From the NCBI GenBank assembly GCA_963931925.1, contig OZ007575.1, positions 30,189,744 to 30,253,743 of the forward strand: a DNA stretch of 64,000 bases, in the 5' to 3' direction. Shown one piece after another: positions 11,397-24,405 of this stretch (position 1 is the stretch's first letter; the number at the start of each line of letters is the position of its first letter). Under the pieces are notes generated by a model. It did not search any database and was not told the origin of the DNA. It saw only the letters and a list, made by a program, of their open reading frames with translations. The translations under genes and the position numbers were made by a program. This stretch comes from Onchidella celtica (lineage: Eukaryota; Mollusca; Gastropoda; Systellommatophora; Onchidiidae).

Positions 11397-12703
11397 TTAG
11401 CCCAATAACAACTGCCGGGTGGAGACCAATAAATAACGTACTTTCACAGTGTAGCTAACAACGGAGAAGGAAATCACACCAGAGCCTTGACTAATGCCGG
11501 AGGGGAAGTGTGGGGTCGTCGTATAAGCGAAGGACTCCCCTTTGATGATTAGTATGCATGTTTCGGCGAGATTGCAGTCGGCTGGAATGTAATACATGTA
11601 CTGCTGAGGGAGGGAGAGAAATGGCAGTGAGGTACACGATAGAAAAGTAAAAAAGGCGGGAAGGAGCATGCTCAGTAGATGCCGCATTGGTTAAAAATCT
11701 TGTCTCTGCTAGCTATAAAGATTAGGTTATCTTTAAGTATTAATTTGGAAAAGCTGGGGAGAAGAATCAAAGTGAGGATTGGCAAATTGAATGAAATGGA
11801 GGACCAGGGCTCCTGTGCTATTGATGGGAAGTAAAATGCTCTCAAATTCATTGACCTCACGATCAAAAGATTTTCGAAACGTTCTTTTCTCTCTCGCGCC
11901 AATCCGTGGCGTGTCTAAAATCACTTTGACCCAAATGGCAAGGTTTTTTAAATACAGCCTTTGGATGTCATCTAGGACGCAAATTAAAATGAAGAAAGAA
12001 ACAAAAAAAACGTTACAATTTATTCCTTCCTTTCTGAACAAATCAAAATCACTCTGACCCGAACAGAAAAGTATCAAACTACTCAAAACTTGGGATAACT
12101 GCGTGATGGCAAAGTTTCCAAAATGGAAAAAACATGCCTCCTAATATTGACAAAATCCTCCCTTCCCCTTTCAAACATCGTTCCCTTACCTAGTTACATT
12201 ATGGAATATTATTTATTCTCTCCATATTATATTATGATAAAGCAGAAAACAAACATACTGCTTGGCCAATATCGTGTTTTCAGAGAAAAGACCTGATCAG
12301 TCAAAAGAGTTGTTTTCGAAATTCAAAACATGTTCATAAGTTGTTGGCTGACATAACTTCCAAACGCATGTTTGTTTGACTACTATTTTGATATTATTTA
12401 TAAAAGGACATTCAGTAAAGGATATTCTACTGAATGTTCTGCCTTAAATGTCTTCCAAAAGTTTTCCATCGTTTTTGCCTTCCTTTTCCTTTTTTTGAAT
12501 TAAGGGTTGTTCAGTACTTACTTTAACTATCTGACACCTCCTTGCAGATAGCTTTTCACCCTTAGCCACTTCGCTTTTCGTTAAACAAAGTATTGTCATG
12601 GATGAAAATAACGGAATGACTATGTGCCATGTGACCGAACTGGGTTGTTACTGCCGTGGAAAAAGTAAGGAACGAGAATACTCTTCTGCCAGAAACAGAG
12701 TAG
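9964..12703. other. Intergenic, no gene recognised
   Basis: Apart from the tetranucleotide array at 11336-11396, I see no exon that I can support. The open frame at 10979-11338 (plus) has no recognised domain and runs into the microsatellite. Confidence 0.4.
11336..11396. repeat. (AGAT)n microsatellite
   Basis: About 15 uninterrupted copies of AGAT. Confidence 0.95.
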
Positions 12704-12711
12704 ATCTAGAT

Positions 12712-13026
12712 CAGGGGTGCTCAACCAGTCGATCGCGATCTACGGTCGATCTTCAAGTGCTTGGCAGTCGCTCGCGGGATGAGTGTAGGACACACCCGCG
12801 AGGCATATATTATAGGTAAAAGTGTGTTATTAAAATAAAATATGGTTTTGGTTCACTGCATTTTGTATCTAAGATTGTGTATTAAAGTGAATAATGCCGA
12901 TAGGCACACCAGCATATGTTCGGTTTCTTTTATTTTTTGTTTTCAGGGCTTCGCCAGACTGGTAGACCTCCAAAGGCTGGGAAATGTAAAAGTAGATCCT
13001 ATGTCAAGAAAGGTTGAGCACCCCTG
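12712..13026. mobile_element. hAT MITE with CAGGGGTGCTCAACC ends
   Basis: This 315-bp element has perfect terminal inverted repeats of 15 bp (CAGGGGTGCTCAACC) and an identical 8-bp target duplication ATCTAGAT at 12704-12711 and 13027-13034. CAGGGGTG termini with 8-bp duplications are characteristic of Charlie/Tip100-type hAT elements. No transposase is present. The clean duplication suggests a fairly young insertion. The duplication is itself palindromic and is one of the CTAGAT motifs frequent in this genome. Confidence 0.9.
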
Positions 13027-13034
13027 ATCTAGAT

Positions 13035-16000
13035 CTTCGTCATCTCTTCAAAACTGTATGTTAATAATGATACAAAATATTCCCCAATGACCCTCAATGA
13101 CGAAAAACGCGTGGAGTTTACTTCCGTCTTTTTGACAGAAGTCAGCTCACAAACATCGAGAAAGCGAGCATGCTTTCGCAAAATGGCCCCGCGTCGCGAT
13201 GTGTTTTCATAATTAACGTTCACCCCAAACTGTCACCGATTGTAATCAAAGTCTACCCCGAAAACGGACCGGCTAAGCAGACCTTTGATGGTCAAATTTG
13301 GTGGTTGGCAAACTCGAAGATAACCCTTTGCGATATCATTCACTAATATTACACTGTGTAATAGATTGTTAATGTTACCCACGCGTAAATGAGAGGAAGG
13401 TTCATAAAGGTAACATGGAATTTTTGAATGGGATGTAGTCTAACGCCGAAATAACAGATCTATCCCTACACATTACCTGAACACTGTGTTATCTTGTGTT
13501 AACCTTTGATCTTAATGACAATACACCCCTGTCTCACACTACAGGGAGACTGATTAAGGTAAAGGGCACAGGGTTAGGCTGAGAAAGATGAAAGCATCCG
13601 AATGGGAGATGACTGGGGCGTACATACAGTATTATATAAATGACCTGTCAGCTGAGCTATAACTCGCTCCTATTTATAGCTACCGGTCTTTTTTGAAGGA
13701 GCTTCTGGCGAAATTAAAGCGAATGGGATCAATAAATTCAGTTAGAACAAAGCCTGACAAAGTGACTAAACAAATTATTTTGTAAACCTGTTTTCTGATT
13801 CTCTCTCACCGTGCTCGGGCGAAAAAACAACAGCAAACAACAACGACGACACCATCTCGTACTACCAATAAGAGCAATAAATACACAGCAAGTTCTTTGT
13901 CGACTCTGTACAGTGACTGTAAAAAAGTTTCGTCTCTCCTCGTGAATTTCTAGCCCCATGGAATGTTTACTACAGTACAAGTCATTGCACGTGTTCGGCA
14001 GCTTTTTGTGGAGAGATCAGGCCAGAGACTACGCAACCCATAGTAAGTAAGCAGATAGAAAATTCACATCAGCCAGACGCCATTCTCCTTTCCATCACAT
14101 TAAAAAATTAATACAGCCAAACAAATTAATGATGAGCAGACAGAGATAAAACAACAATAACACAGGAATCCCTGACTCATCAGACCTGGTTGGAACCGAT
14201 ATCCTCCAAAACAGTTTTTAAAAAACCCCACAATCATCTCTGTCAAGTTAAACAACACGAACACTTGCCGCCGACAATGGAATCAACACGAACACTTGCC
14301 GCCGATAATGCAATCAAGACGAACACTGTCGCCGATAATGCAATCAACACGAACACTGCCATCGATGATGGAATCAGCCCTTTAGGGACGGCAGAAAATA
14401 CAAAATACTTTCAGAGACATGACATAACGGGGAAAAGAAGAGAGTACAGAAGGGCAACAAGACAGGTAATCAAGTTACAACAATGAACATAGACCATGCC
14501 ATCGATGTTTGGGGCATGAAAACAAACCTGAAGGTTCAACTAAAATTCACAGATAATGACAAAACTGGAAGAAGAAAATGCAAATCTTAAATCACGAGAG
14601 AGGGAGGGACTGAGAATTTTCCCCTGACGACAAATTTCGGGGATATACTAAGGCCTGCGCCGTGATCACTACTGTATCTTCAAATGGCGAACGTGCCTTG
14701 TAGAAAAAAAAAATCAAATGTGGCACTAATGTGTTAACTTCACATATAAATTTGTTCTGTTCGATTTCTTTAAGAGCTCCATAAACTCCATTATATAGTG
14801 TTTGAAAAACTAGCCCACCGATTTATTGTGAGAGAAATATAGCCAGAATACATGTTATGGGGAAACGTGTTTTAGACTGTTATACGCCACCGCACTATAA
14901 TCATTCTTCATCCCATCCCCTGTACCACAAAGCATTCTTTGCCATGCCACTCTCCCATGTTTTGTTCCTCGCCCAATGACTTCGACAGAAAAAAAAAAGT
15001 CATGGTTGATATGAGCATGCTATTGCATGATACATTTGGAGTGAATCCAAATGAGTACCGCGATTTGTCGAGTGGCAATGATGATCAGCGGGTTTAGCAA
15101 CTAAAAAAGTGGAGCGGTTTATCACTAGAGATAGTTATCAATAACTAGATCTGGACTTGAGGATAGCTTGGTGGTTTCTAAAGAAGGGGAAAATGCTTAT
15201 ACTGTTGAACGATCCACACTATCATGTATGTATGTGAAAGTACAAAGTGGCTTTCATTGTTTGTACTCCCGTTTAGTTTAATAATTTCCGATGATATTCA
15301 ACTCAATCTCAGTTGCCTAACTTCGTTGACGAGGGTGGCGTCACTAGTACTGCTAATGTGTCCGTGGAGACACCAGGATTGTTGCATAGGAAATAAAGCT
15401 ATGGGACATGAATAAAAGTGGGAAAACAGGCTTTAAAAGTCGATGAACCATTGAGATAGTTCAGACAGGACTAAAATTGTCTTATGCCAAGGACAACCGA
15501 GTTCTGTGATCTTTCTCTGGTTTCCTAACATGCAAACAAAATACAACGACAAAAACTGTTCGGAGCTGTCTGTTTCTATTTAGGCTAGTATGCTAGTCGG
15601 CTAACCAAAAATCTACCACGCCGCATCAATCCCTTTACGACCCTTTTATCATATACCTTTCACGTATCGTTATAATTATATTCCTTTTGACCTGTCTCTA
15701 TGATCCAGTTAATCCCTGCAATCATGTAGAAAATAATGATCTGGGAAGGAAGGATGGGGCAGGGGTGGGGGAGTAAAAGAAGGAAGATGCTTGTGGGTGA
15801 AACGACAAAACGCCGCATGTGCAATATTATAATTGATCAAGTCTAATTCCTGCACTATAGAGAAATGATCTTTGTCCCTGTTTTCTGCATCATCCTCAAT
15901 CCCCTCCCCTTTTCCCCCTTCTCTCTTTCCCATTTTCTGTTCATCCTCAACCACTCACGTTTTCCTCCACTTCGCCTCCAGCTCGTTTTCCCACTTTATG

Positions 16001-16570
16001 TTCCTCCTCACCCAAACTCATTTGCCCAGTTTTTGCTCCCTTCTCTATTTTCGTCCGAAGGCGGTTCCCTACTACAAAACTAGTTTTGACACACCCAGTT
16101 CCCAAATGATGAAAACATCAAACATCTATTTTTAAAGCAATAGTTAACGTTTTAGTCGAACAGGAAAATTCATGTCATATTTAGGTGGCTGATTCAAAAC
16201 AAAATAAAAATTTAAGGCTGACTATGCACTGAATCAAGTCTGTTACGTCTCAGTGCATGAAGTCTCTCTTCCCGCCAGCTCACTCAAGACAGTCTTGATG
16301 TGCCAGAATTAGTGAGACAGAATTGTTTCAGTCTCGCCACTGCGACAGGCCCCGTTCAGCCCCATACTTTACATTTCACACAAAAACCGAGACAACTTAA
16401 CACAGACTTGACTCAGGACGCCATCAGTCGCCTTGTGTCATCGTAGTTTGCATCAGCACAGAAGCCAGGTTTGTGACGTCACACGTCAAGTGGGCTACTT
16501 GTTGATTTCCGCTCTCGGTAGGTTTGGCTGAATTACATTGATGACATCACTAGGATAACAGGCAGGTCAA
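13035..16570. other. Intergenic, no gene recognised
   Basis: Contains the 30-bp minisatellite at 14251-14371 and a CT-rich stretch at about 15890-16040. No domain-bearing exon was identified on either strand. Confidence 0.4.
14251..14371. repeat. 30-bp minisatellite, four units
   Basis: There are four units of 30-31 bp (14251, 14281, 14312, 14342), each built on AATCAACACGAACACT followed by GCCGATAATG-like sequence. The plus-strand open frame across it (14190-14486) changes phase relative to the repeat because one unit is 31 bp, so it is probably not coding. Confidence 0.85.
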
Positions 16571-16634
16571 AACATTGCTAAAGTGGGAGCAGAACCCATT
16601 GGATACTGCCCCAATGACACATGAAAGACTTTGG

Positions 16635-16898
16635 ATACGTGAATGCAATAATAATCCAAAGACTAACATTAACTTGCTGAATTGTGCTACGGCTGGGATT
16701 TTAATCAATGAACGGTACAATGATATAAACCTGGTCCAAAACCTAACATTTAAAGCGCTGATCTGTGCATCGGTTGAGACAAGAGAACGGAGTAATGATA
16801 CAGGTCTAGTTCATAAACTAACATTTTACAAACTAGTTTGTGTAACATTTGGGACAAGTGAATGGAGTAACGAAACATGTCTAGCCCACAAAAACTAA
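16635..16898 (+). repeat. Diverged 75-bp tandem repeat with a conserved reading frame
   Basis: Two full units (16710-16784 and 16785-16859), a partial third (from 16860) and a weaker upstream one repeat at exactly 75 bp. In the plus frame starting at 16575 each unit reads as about 25 residues beginning E-R/W-x-N-D/E and containing L-V-x-x-L-T-F. DNA identity is reduced, but unit length and frame are kept. The 107-residue frame has no recognised domain. It may be the residue of a coding repeat or a minisatellite whose period happens to be a multiple of three. Confidence 0.5.
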
Positions 16899-17581
16899 AG
16901 CGTTAACGAGATTTAATCAAGTGCTTTGAAAATAAGATTGGTCAGACTGACGCTTTTCTGATCATAGCGGACACAGACAAACAAAACCGACGCGCCACAC
17001 TGACGATTTTTTTGGTTTCATTTGGAGACATAGCGGGTACCTAAGTGCACGAAATTTCGGTGCTCGGTAAGGAGCGAGTTTCCAAATTCACAAAGCTTTG
17101 TCCATTGTGCGATCTTGTTGCTGACAGCTCCGCTCATCAAAGGCCCTTTAAATCTGCAGATAGGATTCCAGCATAAGGCAGTACTGATGCTGCCAATTAT
17201 TGTAAAAATTCAACATATCAAGAAAAAGCTGTGGCGTCAAAGCAGGGTTGGGAACAAAGTTGAACTGTGACATTTAATTTTGAAATCACCAGTAAAACAA
17301 ACACACACGACGGGAATAAAATAAATTTCAAACACAATTTATTAATGTCTTGGGCAAAGGATTTTGGAAAAATTTGCCAATAGCTGCCCATGCCACAGTT
17401 AAGACTGGTCAGAAGCTTACTGTATCAACATAAATGTGATAGGGATAGTTGTGTCTACCGCTCCGTCCTATCCTACGAGACCATAGTTAAAGCATCTAAT
17501 GCTCGATAAACCCACAAACAATCAAATTTGGAAGTGGCAAGCAACTGAAGCCTGAAACTATTCTCATACGTGCAACCGTCC

Positions 17582-17712
17582 ACGAAGGGAGGAGAGAGTG
17601 GGGGGGGGGGGTGAGTGGGTGAAGAGAGTGAGCGAGGGGAGAGAGCTGGAGAGAGAGGGAGAGAGAGAGAGGGGGGAGAGAGCGAGAGAGAAACTGATAG
17701 ACAGACAGAGAG
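17582..17712. repeat. GA-rich microsatellite
   Basis: Imperfect (GA)n with G runs. Minus-strand serine/leucine frames here are low-complexity artefacts. Confidence 0.9.
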
Positions 17713-20700
17713 AAACCCCATTTTCGCCTCGAATTAGAGAATCCCTGGCATGAACCGTGTTAAGCCCACGGTCAAACATAGTGCCCTCTGTATAGATCAA
17801 TACATTCCTATACCTGATTGCTGATTTTAAAAGTAGGACAGATGGTTAGCAATCACCTGTGTTGTAAATCAAATTCCGTGGGTCGCTCAGTCTGTCTCAG
17901 ACTGTCTTGAAAGCCAGAGATAACACACTGCCATAATAACGGTTAATAACTGAGAATATTTATAAATGTTCAAAAGCAATTTGTTCCCTGGAGTAGCTTT
18001 ATGTCAATTCAATCAGAAATTACAAAGAATTTGCAGATTTGTCTGATTGCTAAATGGATGCTCTCAATAAAATATTAAGCAAGGTATTATTAAACCAGTC
18101 CTTGGGGCAATTTACAAGAGATTGGACGGGGGCACAAGGTGAATGAGAAGCTAAAGAGAGACACGCAATAAATGACTGATACTGCAGGCGTTTCATCAGA
18201 ATTTCTCCTACCGAAGTACGACTCATTCGTACACATTCATTATGTACTCTCAAGTGCTCATAGTTCGCCTGGGCTGCAAATACGATATTATGCTCCCTCT
18301 CAGCCTCACGTGCCACAATCTTTGTTTTAATCTCCAACATCTTATAACCTGTGTTCTGAAAGACATCTAAACTACCTGTACTCGCTCTGTGATACATTCG
18401 ATCGCGTAATGTAAACGAGATGAAAGATCAATCAGCTCTTTGATTCAGCTCTGTCACGATCACCCCCATGGCGACTACACGTATTCCATCAACTTCCTCT
18501 TTCAAAAAGAAATTGCAACTCGTCGTCCTGATAACACTTTCGTTCTCTCCGCCCCTCCCCTCCCCTTTTCCACCGATACAAAAAAGGTAAGAACAGATGT
18601 GGCCTATTTTGGGCCAAGTAGGATTATTTTTATACATGTAGCAATTTGTGGAGAATTTGCCTAACCTCACTGCGGCCATGTCGCCAGCGGAAAGGTTACT
18701 GTAGTCAGTCAAACTAATCCTTAAGACTTCCCGTAAAAATTCACAGAGCAAACAAAACGCAATTTGGAGCAAACAGTTACTACAACCCCCCCCCCCCCCC
18801 TTCGCAACTGAGCGAGAGATACGATTTTCACGAACAATTTTTGATCGAATTAAAAAATGAAAACATTCCCCCTCTTCACGGATGGAATGTTGGTGTTCAT
18901 CTTGCCCACATTCACCACCTTACAGAAACAAACTTATTTTCATGTCCTCCTGCTTTCGTCCACCGTTCTCTCTTGATGTTGCAACGCCCTGATCAAGACC
19001 TTGGCATGTTTTGGAAACAGTCCAGCCATTAAAAACAAAATAAATTTAAAAAAAACAAAACCTGGTGGCTAGGGCGCATGTCAATATGTGGCTTAAAAAA
19101 ACAATAAAATTACATTGCACATGGCATCTTGACACATACCCAAAGATAATTCAGAACTGCCAGTTGATAATGATGAAGCCTAAACATGAACTTTCCCGAC
19201 AGCTGGACGGCAATTCTGAACGTTTTCTGACTCGACCGCCATTACAATTCTATGAAACTCACACGAAGCAACAAACCTCTGGCGTAAGTTTTCCGAATAA
19301 GGAAACAACAAAAGGGTTGCCATTGTGACTTCTGTCTAGGGTACCTCTTTCCTTTCTTCCTCCCTTTCATTGCACATGTATTCCCGTCATCACTTAGAAA
19401 GAGCTACAAGCAAAAGGGCAATGTCTTGCCACTCCTAGATTACTGAACTCAATGCCACATAGTTCGAGGCAGGATGCATGACAAATGCATGAAATCAAAC
19501 AACGCTGGAGCAGAACTAAAGCTTCCTACTCGGCATCGTTTGCTCTAAAGAGAAAGGTTGAAAGAATCCATGTGATACTTTTATCATCGGGCTTGAGGCG
19601 TCCTGTAAAGGACATTCTGTGCCTGATGACATCAACTTCACAGCGAAGCTTTATCCTGTGACACATCCCGAACTGTAACAATTTTTTTTCTCTATTTTCC
19701 TAAGATCTTCAAATATTTATGGTCCCACGGAAACAAACCCATAAAATCTTGCCCCACACAATGGAAATGCTATAAACACAATTAAACCATATTTAGACCC
19801 ATGATACCTGAGATTAATAGTAATATGGTATCCAACAAAACAAAATCCCTCTTGCTCAGTATCATTCTGTGTAAAACCCTACAATTACACGAAATATCAT
19901 AAAAACCACAGAAAAACTGTGTTATGACCCTACAATTAGAGCTGTGTTCTGCTTCAATTGCGTTTTTTTTTTACATAACAAGTATTGAACCCGCGAAATT
20001 CGCGGGGGGGAAGTGAAAAGTGTTGTGAGTAGGTCTGGGGGTGGCTGCAATGGAGGGAGCATTACTTGACCGTTGGCACAGCAAAGTGCAGCAAGAACCG
20101 CGAATGTTATGGATGGACTCGGAAGCACGGTTTCAAATTTGGGGAACCGGACGTTGAGATCGCACGGTGGACCGCAAATTCAGTGACGTCATGCCACATG
20201 AAAACTCACGCCCGGATGGTATTTATTTGGAACAAATGCAAATTTGCGTAGTTCAAAAAAATACTTACGGAGAGTGTTCAGCAATGAGTGTAGCAAGGAA
20301 TCAACTTCAGACCAAAAGAAATTTGTATGCAAAATTTGAGCTCGATTGGTGCACAGATAGCCGAGCTACGGCTTTTACAAAAAAAAGCGAGTTTTTTTTT
20401 TATAATAGATGCATGTTCAGTTTTGTGCTTTTGTCTGGAGGCCTTGACCCTGTTCATTGACTTTCTATATTTCACTCTCCTTGTGCACATTTTGCACTTG
20501 TTTACAGTGTGCCCATGCATGAATTCATCCAGCCCCCCCCCCCCTTTTTTTTTCCTTTGTCGTCGTTTTGGCTAGATGATTTATTTTATCCACAGAGCTG
20601 CACGCCATTTGATAAACTTACTACATACCATTAGGAAAAAAAAGTAAATTTACAAATCTGACAGCTGTTCCTACAATATTATCTAGATACCTGCTAAGCA

Positions 20701-21687
20701 TTCTACTGATTAAAGTAAGAGATTACATTATTGATCAACCGTTTCGTGTACTGTTGTTTTTCAGACAACCGTTGTATTCTACTACAACACGGTGAAAATA
20801 TTCAACTTTGTCTGTAACACAGGAAAGCATGTGTCGTGGCACATAGCTTTTTCAGTGTTCCTGCATCCCCCCCCCCCCCCTTTCCTAGTTTACATAGTGA
20901 CTCAGTGTCATGTATCAATGTCATTTTTGTGACCTTCTGGAAGGGGATCGCTCTGTGAAATCAGAGTATATTTTTTTTAGCAGTTTGACTCAATGCACTC
21001 CGGGCTGCGACCCCGACACATAGCCGGGGCTCCCTACTCGGCATACGACAGTACATGTATTAAGACCGAAGCTGACAAATAAATTCTTCGGAAATTTGTT
21101 TCGTTCTTTTCTCTATTTATTTTACTTTTCTCACTTTAGAGCTTATCACCGGACGGCCACGCTTATCTCTAAATTTCACTATAGGACTAGGTTGCTTACA
21201 AGGCTAGGCTTGACACACACATAAAGGACCATGTACATGTATCACTTTATTATCAGTAAAATATTTCTGGAAGGTTGGGATAACCTTTCAAAAATGTGAT
21301 ATCTGATTCGCCACTAAATCACTCCAAACTAAACCTCACTTCTAGCCGTATTACTAGCTGCCAGTCATGCTGTTTTTTGCCCGGGAGTCAGCCGGACGAT
21401 GAGTGCACATAATTATTTTCCATGATATGTTGTAATTCTTTGCCCTATCTTCCCTACCGATCAGTAACAAGGTAAGAAACCGGAAGAGAATCTTCCAGGT
21501 ATCAAAGTTCAAATAATTATTATGTCATAAATCCTCCATGAAACTGCCAGATATGAAGATAAAATCCTAAAATCTTTTGCCTTGCCATTCCTGGTTTTCC
21601 CATTAACAAAGATGTACATGTGGGCAAAATGATACGATATTATCATCGTCTGGCAGACGAATAGGTTAGCAGAGACAGGCAGCCGGC

Positions 21688-21868
21688 CGAATAGATGGAT
21701 GGGTGGATGGTTGGATGGAAGGATGGGGATTTGGTGAGTAAAATGGCGGATGAATGAATGAATGGACGGACAGATGGATGGATGAATGAAAAGATGGGTG
21801 GATGGATGATTACAAGAGCAGATAGGTGGATGGATGATAGATATGGGGTGGTGGATGGATGGTTGAAG
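21688..21868. repeat. GGAT-type minisatellite
   Basis: Imperfect GGAT/GAAT repeat similar in composition to that inside the 1.1-kb hAT-like element, but without that element's ends, so it appears to be an independent array. Confidence 0.8.
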
Positions 21869-24405
21869 CGAGAAAGAGACATCGCATTACACCTACGAGA
21901 AAGAGACATCGCATTACACCTAGGGTAATGCATTTCGACACTGAATATATGACTGTAATAATCAATAGACCATGAACAGAGACCGGTAGGTTGGCCTAAA
22001 TGGGCAATGACGCAGTATGCCATGTATGCAGCCAAAGCCCACAAGGTGAGCCAGGCAAATAACTGCCTGACACATTGCCAAGGCTGTCACATTAGGTGAC
22101 AACAACAACGCCCAGACCTGCACTAGGCAGACTGCTACACACGTCAACATGCTTAATTAAAAGTCTGTAAAAAGCTTTTAAATCTACTGCTGACATCCCT
22201 ATCAAACATAACCATATTATTACTAATACTGCAGTACAAGGTTTCTAACTATTTCTTTCAAAAAGACCATTACGTCACAGATACGCAGTAGGCAAAGATA
22301 ATGCTTATATCATCTTGGTTCCACGATTTTCAAAACCTACTCCACTATTTTATCAATTACACAAGTGGATAGCTCTAACAATAACCACCAAGTTCAAGTT
22401 AACAGCAAAACCTGAACACATGTTGATAAACAATCAAGGTTTCAACACACACAGAACATCAATAGGAAAAAAAAAGGCAGCGCCTTCCTAACTCTGATGT
22501 CTGTACAGAGGAGTTTTTCAACAAAGCCTTTACAAATAATATAAGAGACTGCAAGTTGATTTCCTTTCAAAAATGTATAATTTGGATATACTTTCCCCAA
22601 GGAACAATGTTTAGCCATCTGCATATTAACTAGATTGGAATGACTGCATGCCCCTCAAGCACAGTACACACACAAGAAAGAGAAACAAGAACCCTTTTGC
22701 TTCTTTCCTCCTATGTAGAAAGGCAAATAAACCAGTGATACCTAGAGGTTAATGAAGTAATTAACTTGTTGAATGAAAGGACTGGAATTGTTCAATGTAC
22801 TTTGTCAGATCAAAAAGGGAATGCAAAGCACTAATTTAAAAGCTGCGAGAAAATTGACAGCCTGTGAATCACTCTTTAGCAGTCTCATTTCAATTACGCA
22901 TGCCTTTGGCACAGAAAGATTGTAACAATCACTTAAATAAACTTGATTGTGGTATGGCTGTTTCAATGGATTTACACTGCCTGCCAGTTGCCCAAACAGT
23001 CCCTGCAGCAGCTTGAATCAAGCACAAATAAGGTGAATAATGGGTAAAATATATAAACCTGACTATGTGACATGTCTCATTATTAGACTGTTTTCTGGTT
23101 CTGCATTTTCTCTACTGGCATGTTCATTTGTTTAACTATTTTTTTTTAACCATTTCAACAGTTTCACTAGACCTGCGGCAACAAAACAAGAGTTTGAAAA
23201 CATCTGGCTTCTGTTTTTAGAAAGGATACAATGGCTGCATGAAAGACTGCTTTGTCATTACAATTACATGCAGTGCACAGCAGACACAGGCCCACTTTCA
23301 TACATGTCAAAATGATGCTCTTTGGGCTATTGTAACATTGGCAGTCCATACAATGATCAACTACATAGGTTGGATTAAAGTAATCCGTCTTCTGGTGCAA
23401 AATTTATGGACTAAGGGTGTACAGCAAAACACACATCAAATAATAATGGTTGGCCGGAGAATACTTTAAAGACAAGGCACGGATAGAGTTGCTGTGTCCT
23501 TAAAAATGATTTTGCTTCAAGAGTTGAATAGCTTTGCAGGGCATTGCATTTTGATGTGCATAGAGGATGTGACAACCAACTATCTACTGCGGGGCCTAAT
23601 ATTGCAGAGATTTAAACTTTAATGTTTCATTATTCTTGTTAAATTGTATTTTAGATGCTATATTACTTTTACCATAAGCAATATAAAAAATCATTAACTT
23701 ATGATTTTATACAATGAACCCCTCAAGTTCCTTGGGACCACTCACGATAGAAAACAGGAGAAACAAAGGAGGCTGGGTCACGACAGAGAACAAAGAAGGG
23801 TTGGGTTACCATAGAGAACAAAGACGGCGTCCGGTAACGGGTAATGATTGACAGAGTACAAAGGAGGGTTGGGTTGCGATAGAGAATTAATGGGGGAGGG
23901 TGCAGTTTATGTGTTAGGATGGAGACATTTAAAATTGAACCTTTTTGAGGGCAAAATCACAACCTACACCATAGTCCCAAATTGTGCTAGAGGCTAAGCA
24001 TGAACGTCATTCTCAAAATAGATGGCTGAGATAACCAAGCATATAATAATAGATTAATATGCTTTGTCAGATATGACCTATTGTCTTACTAGCAGATTAC
24101 AATTTGTGAAAAAACAAAAACAAAAAATATATTATACCTTAGGCTTTGACGAAAATAAGTTACAAAAAGGGTGACCGTTCTTAACTTCCAGAATCCAGAG
24201 AAACCATTTTTAACTCTTAAAATGAATTATCATTATCAGCCATGTGCTTTTATTAACCTGATCTCACTTCCCTTTTACCACTCATAAAATGCTGAATACT
24301 GCATTTATCTCTGCTCCATTTCAGAGTAAAAGTTACAAAACAACCTACTGTGATACAAAGCACTGGCATCAGGCAACTGTATGATCTTCTCCCATATTTA
24401 CTTAA

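Larger units (their letters stand above)
16900..24400. other. Long stretch without recognised genes
   Basis: About 7.5 kb with no supportable exon. It holds a GA array (17582-17712), C runs near 18786, 20531 and 20868, a GGAT minisatellite (21688-21868) and a 27-bp direct duplication directly after it. Diverged repeats of a GATAGAGAACAAAG...GGGTTGGGT unit lie at about 23745-23905. A 115-residue minus-strand frame (18050-18397) is Glu/Arg-rich and unrecognised. If the SH3 gene at 25.6 kb continues leftward, this stretch may be one of its introns. Confidence 0.4.

Noticed and set aside
14251-14371. CRISPR-like array of 30-bp repeats
   Set aside because: Units are directly adjacent without spacers and the surrounding genome is eukaryotic; it is a minisatellite.
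18050-18397. 115-residue minus frame rich in Glu and Arg
   Set aside because: No domain, no splice context and no paralogue in the window; the length is within chance for this much sequence.
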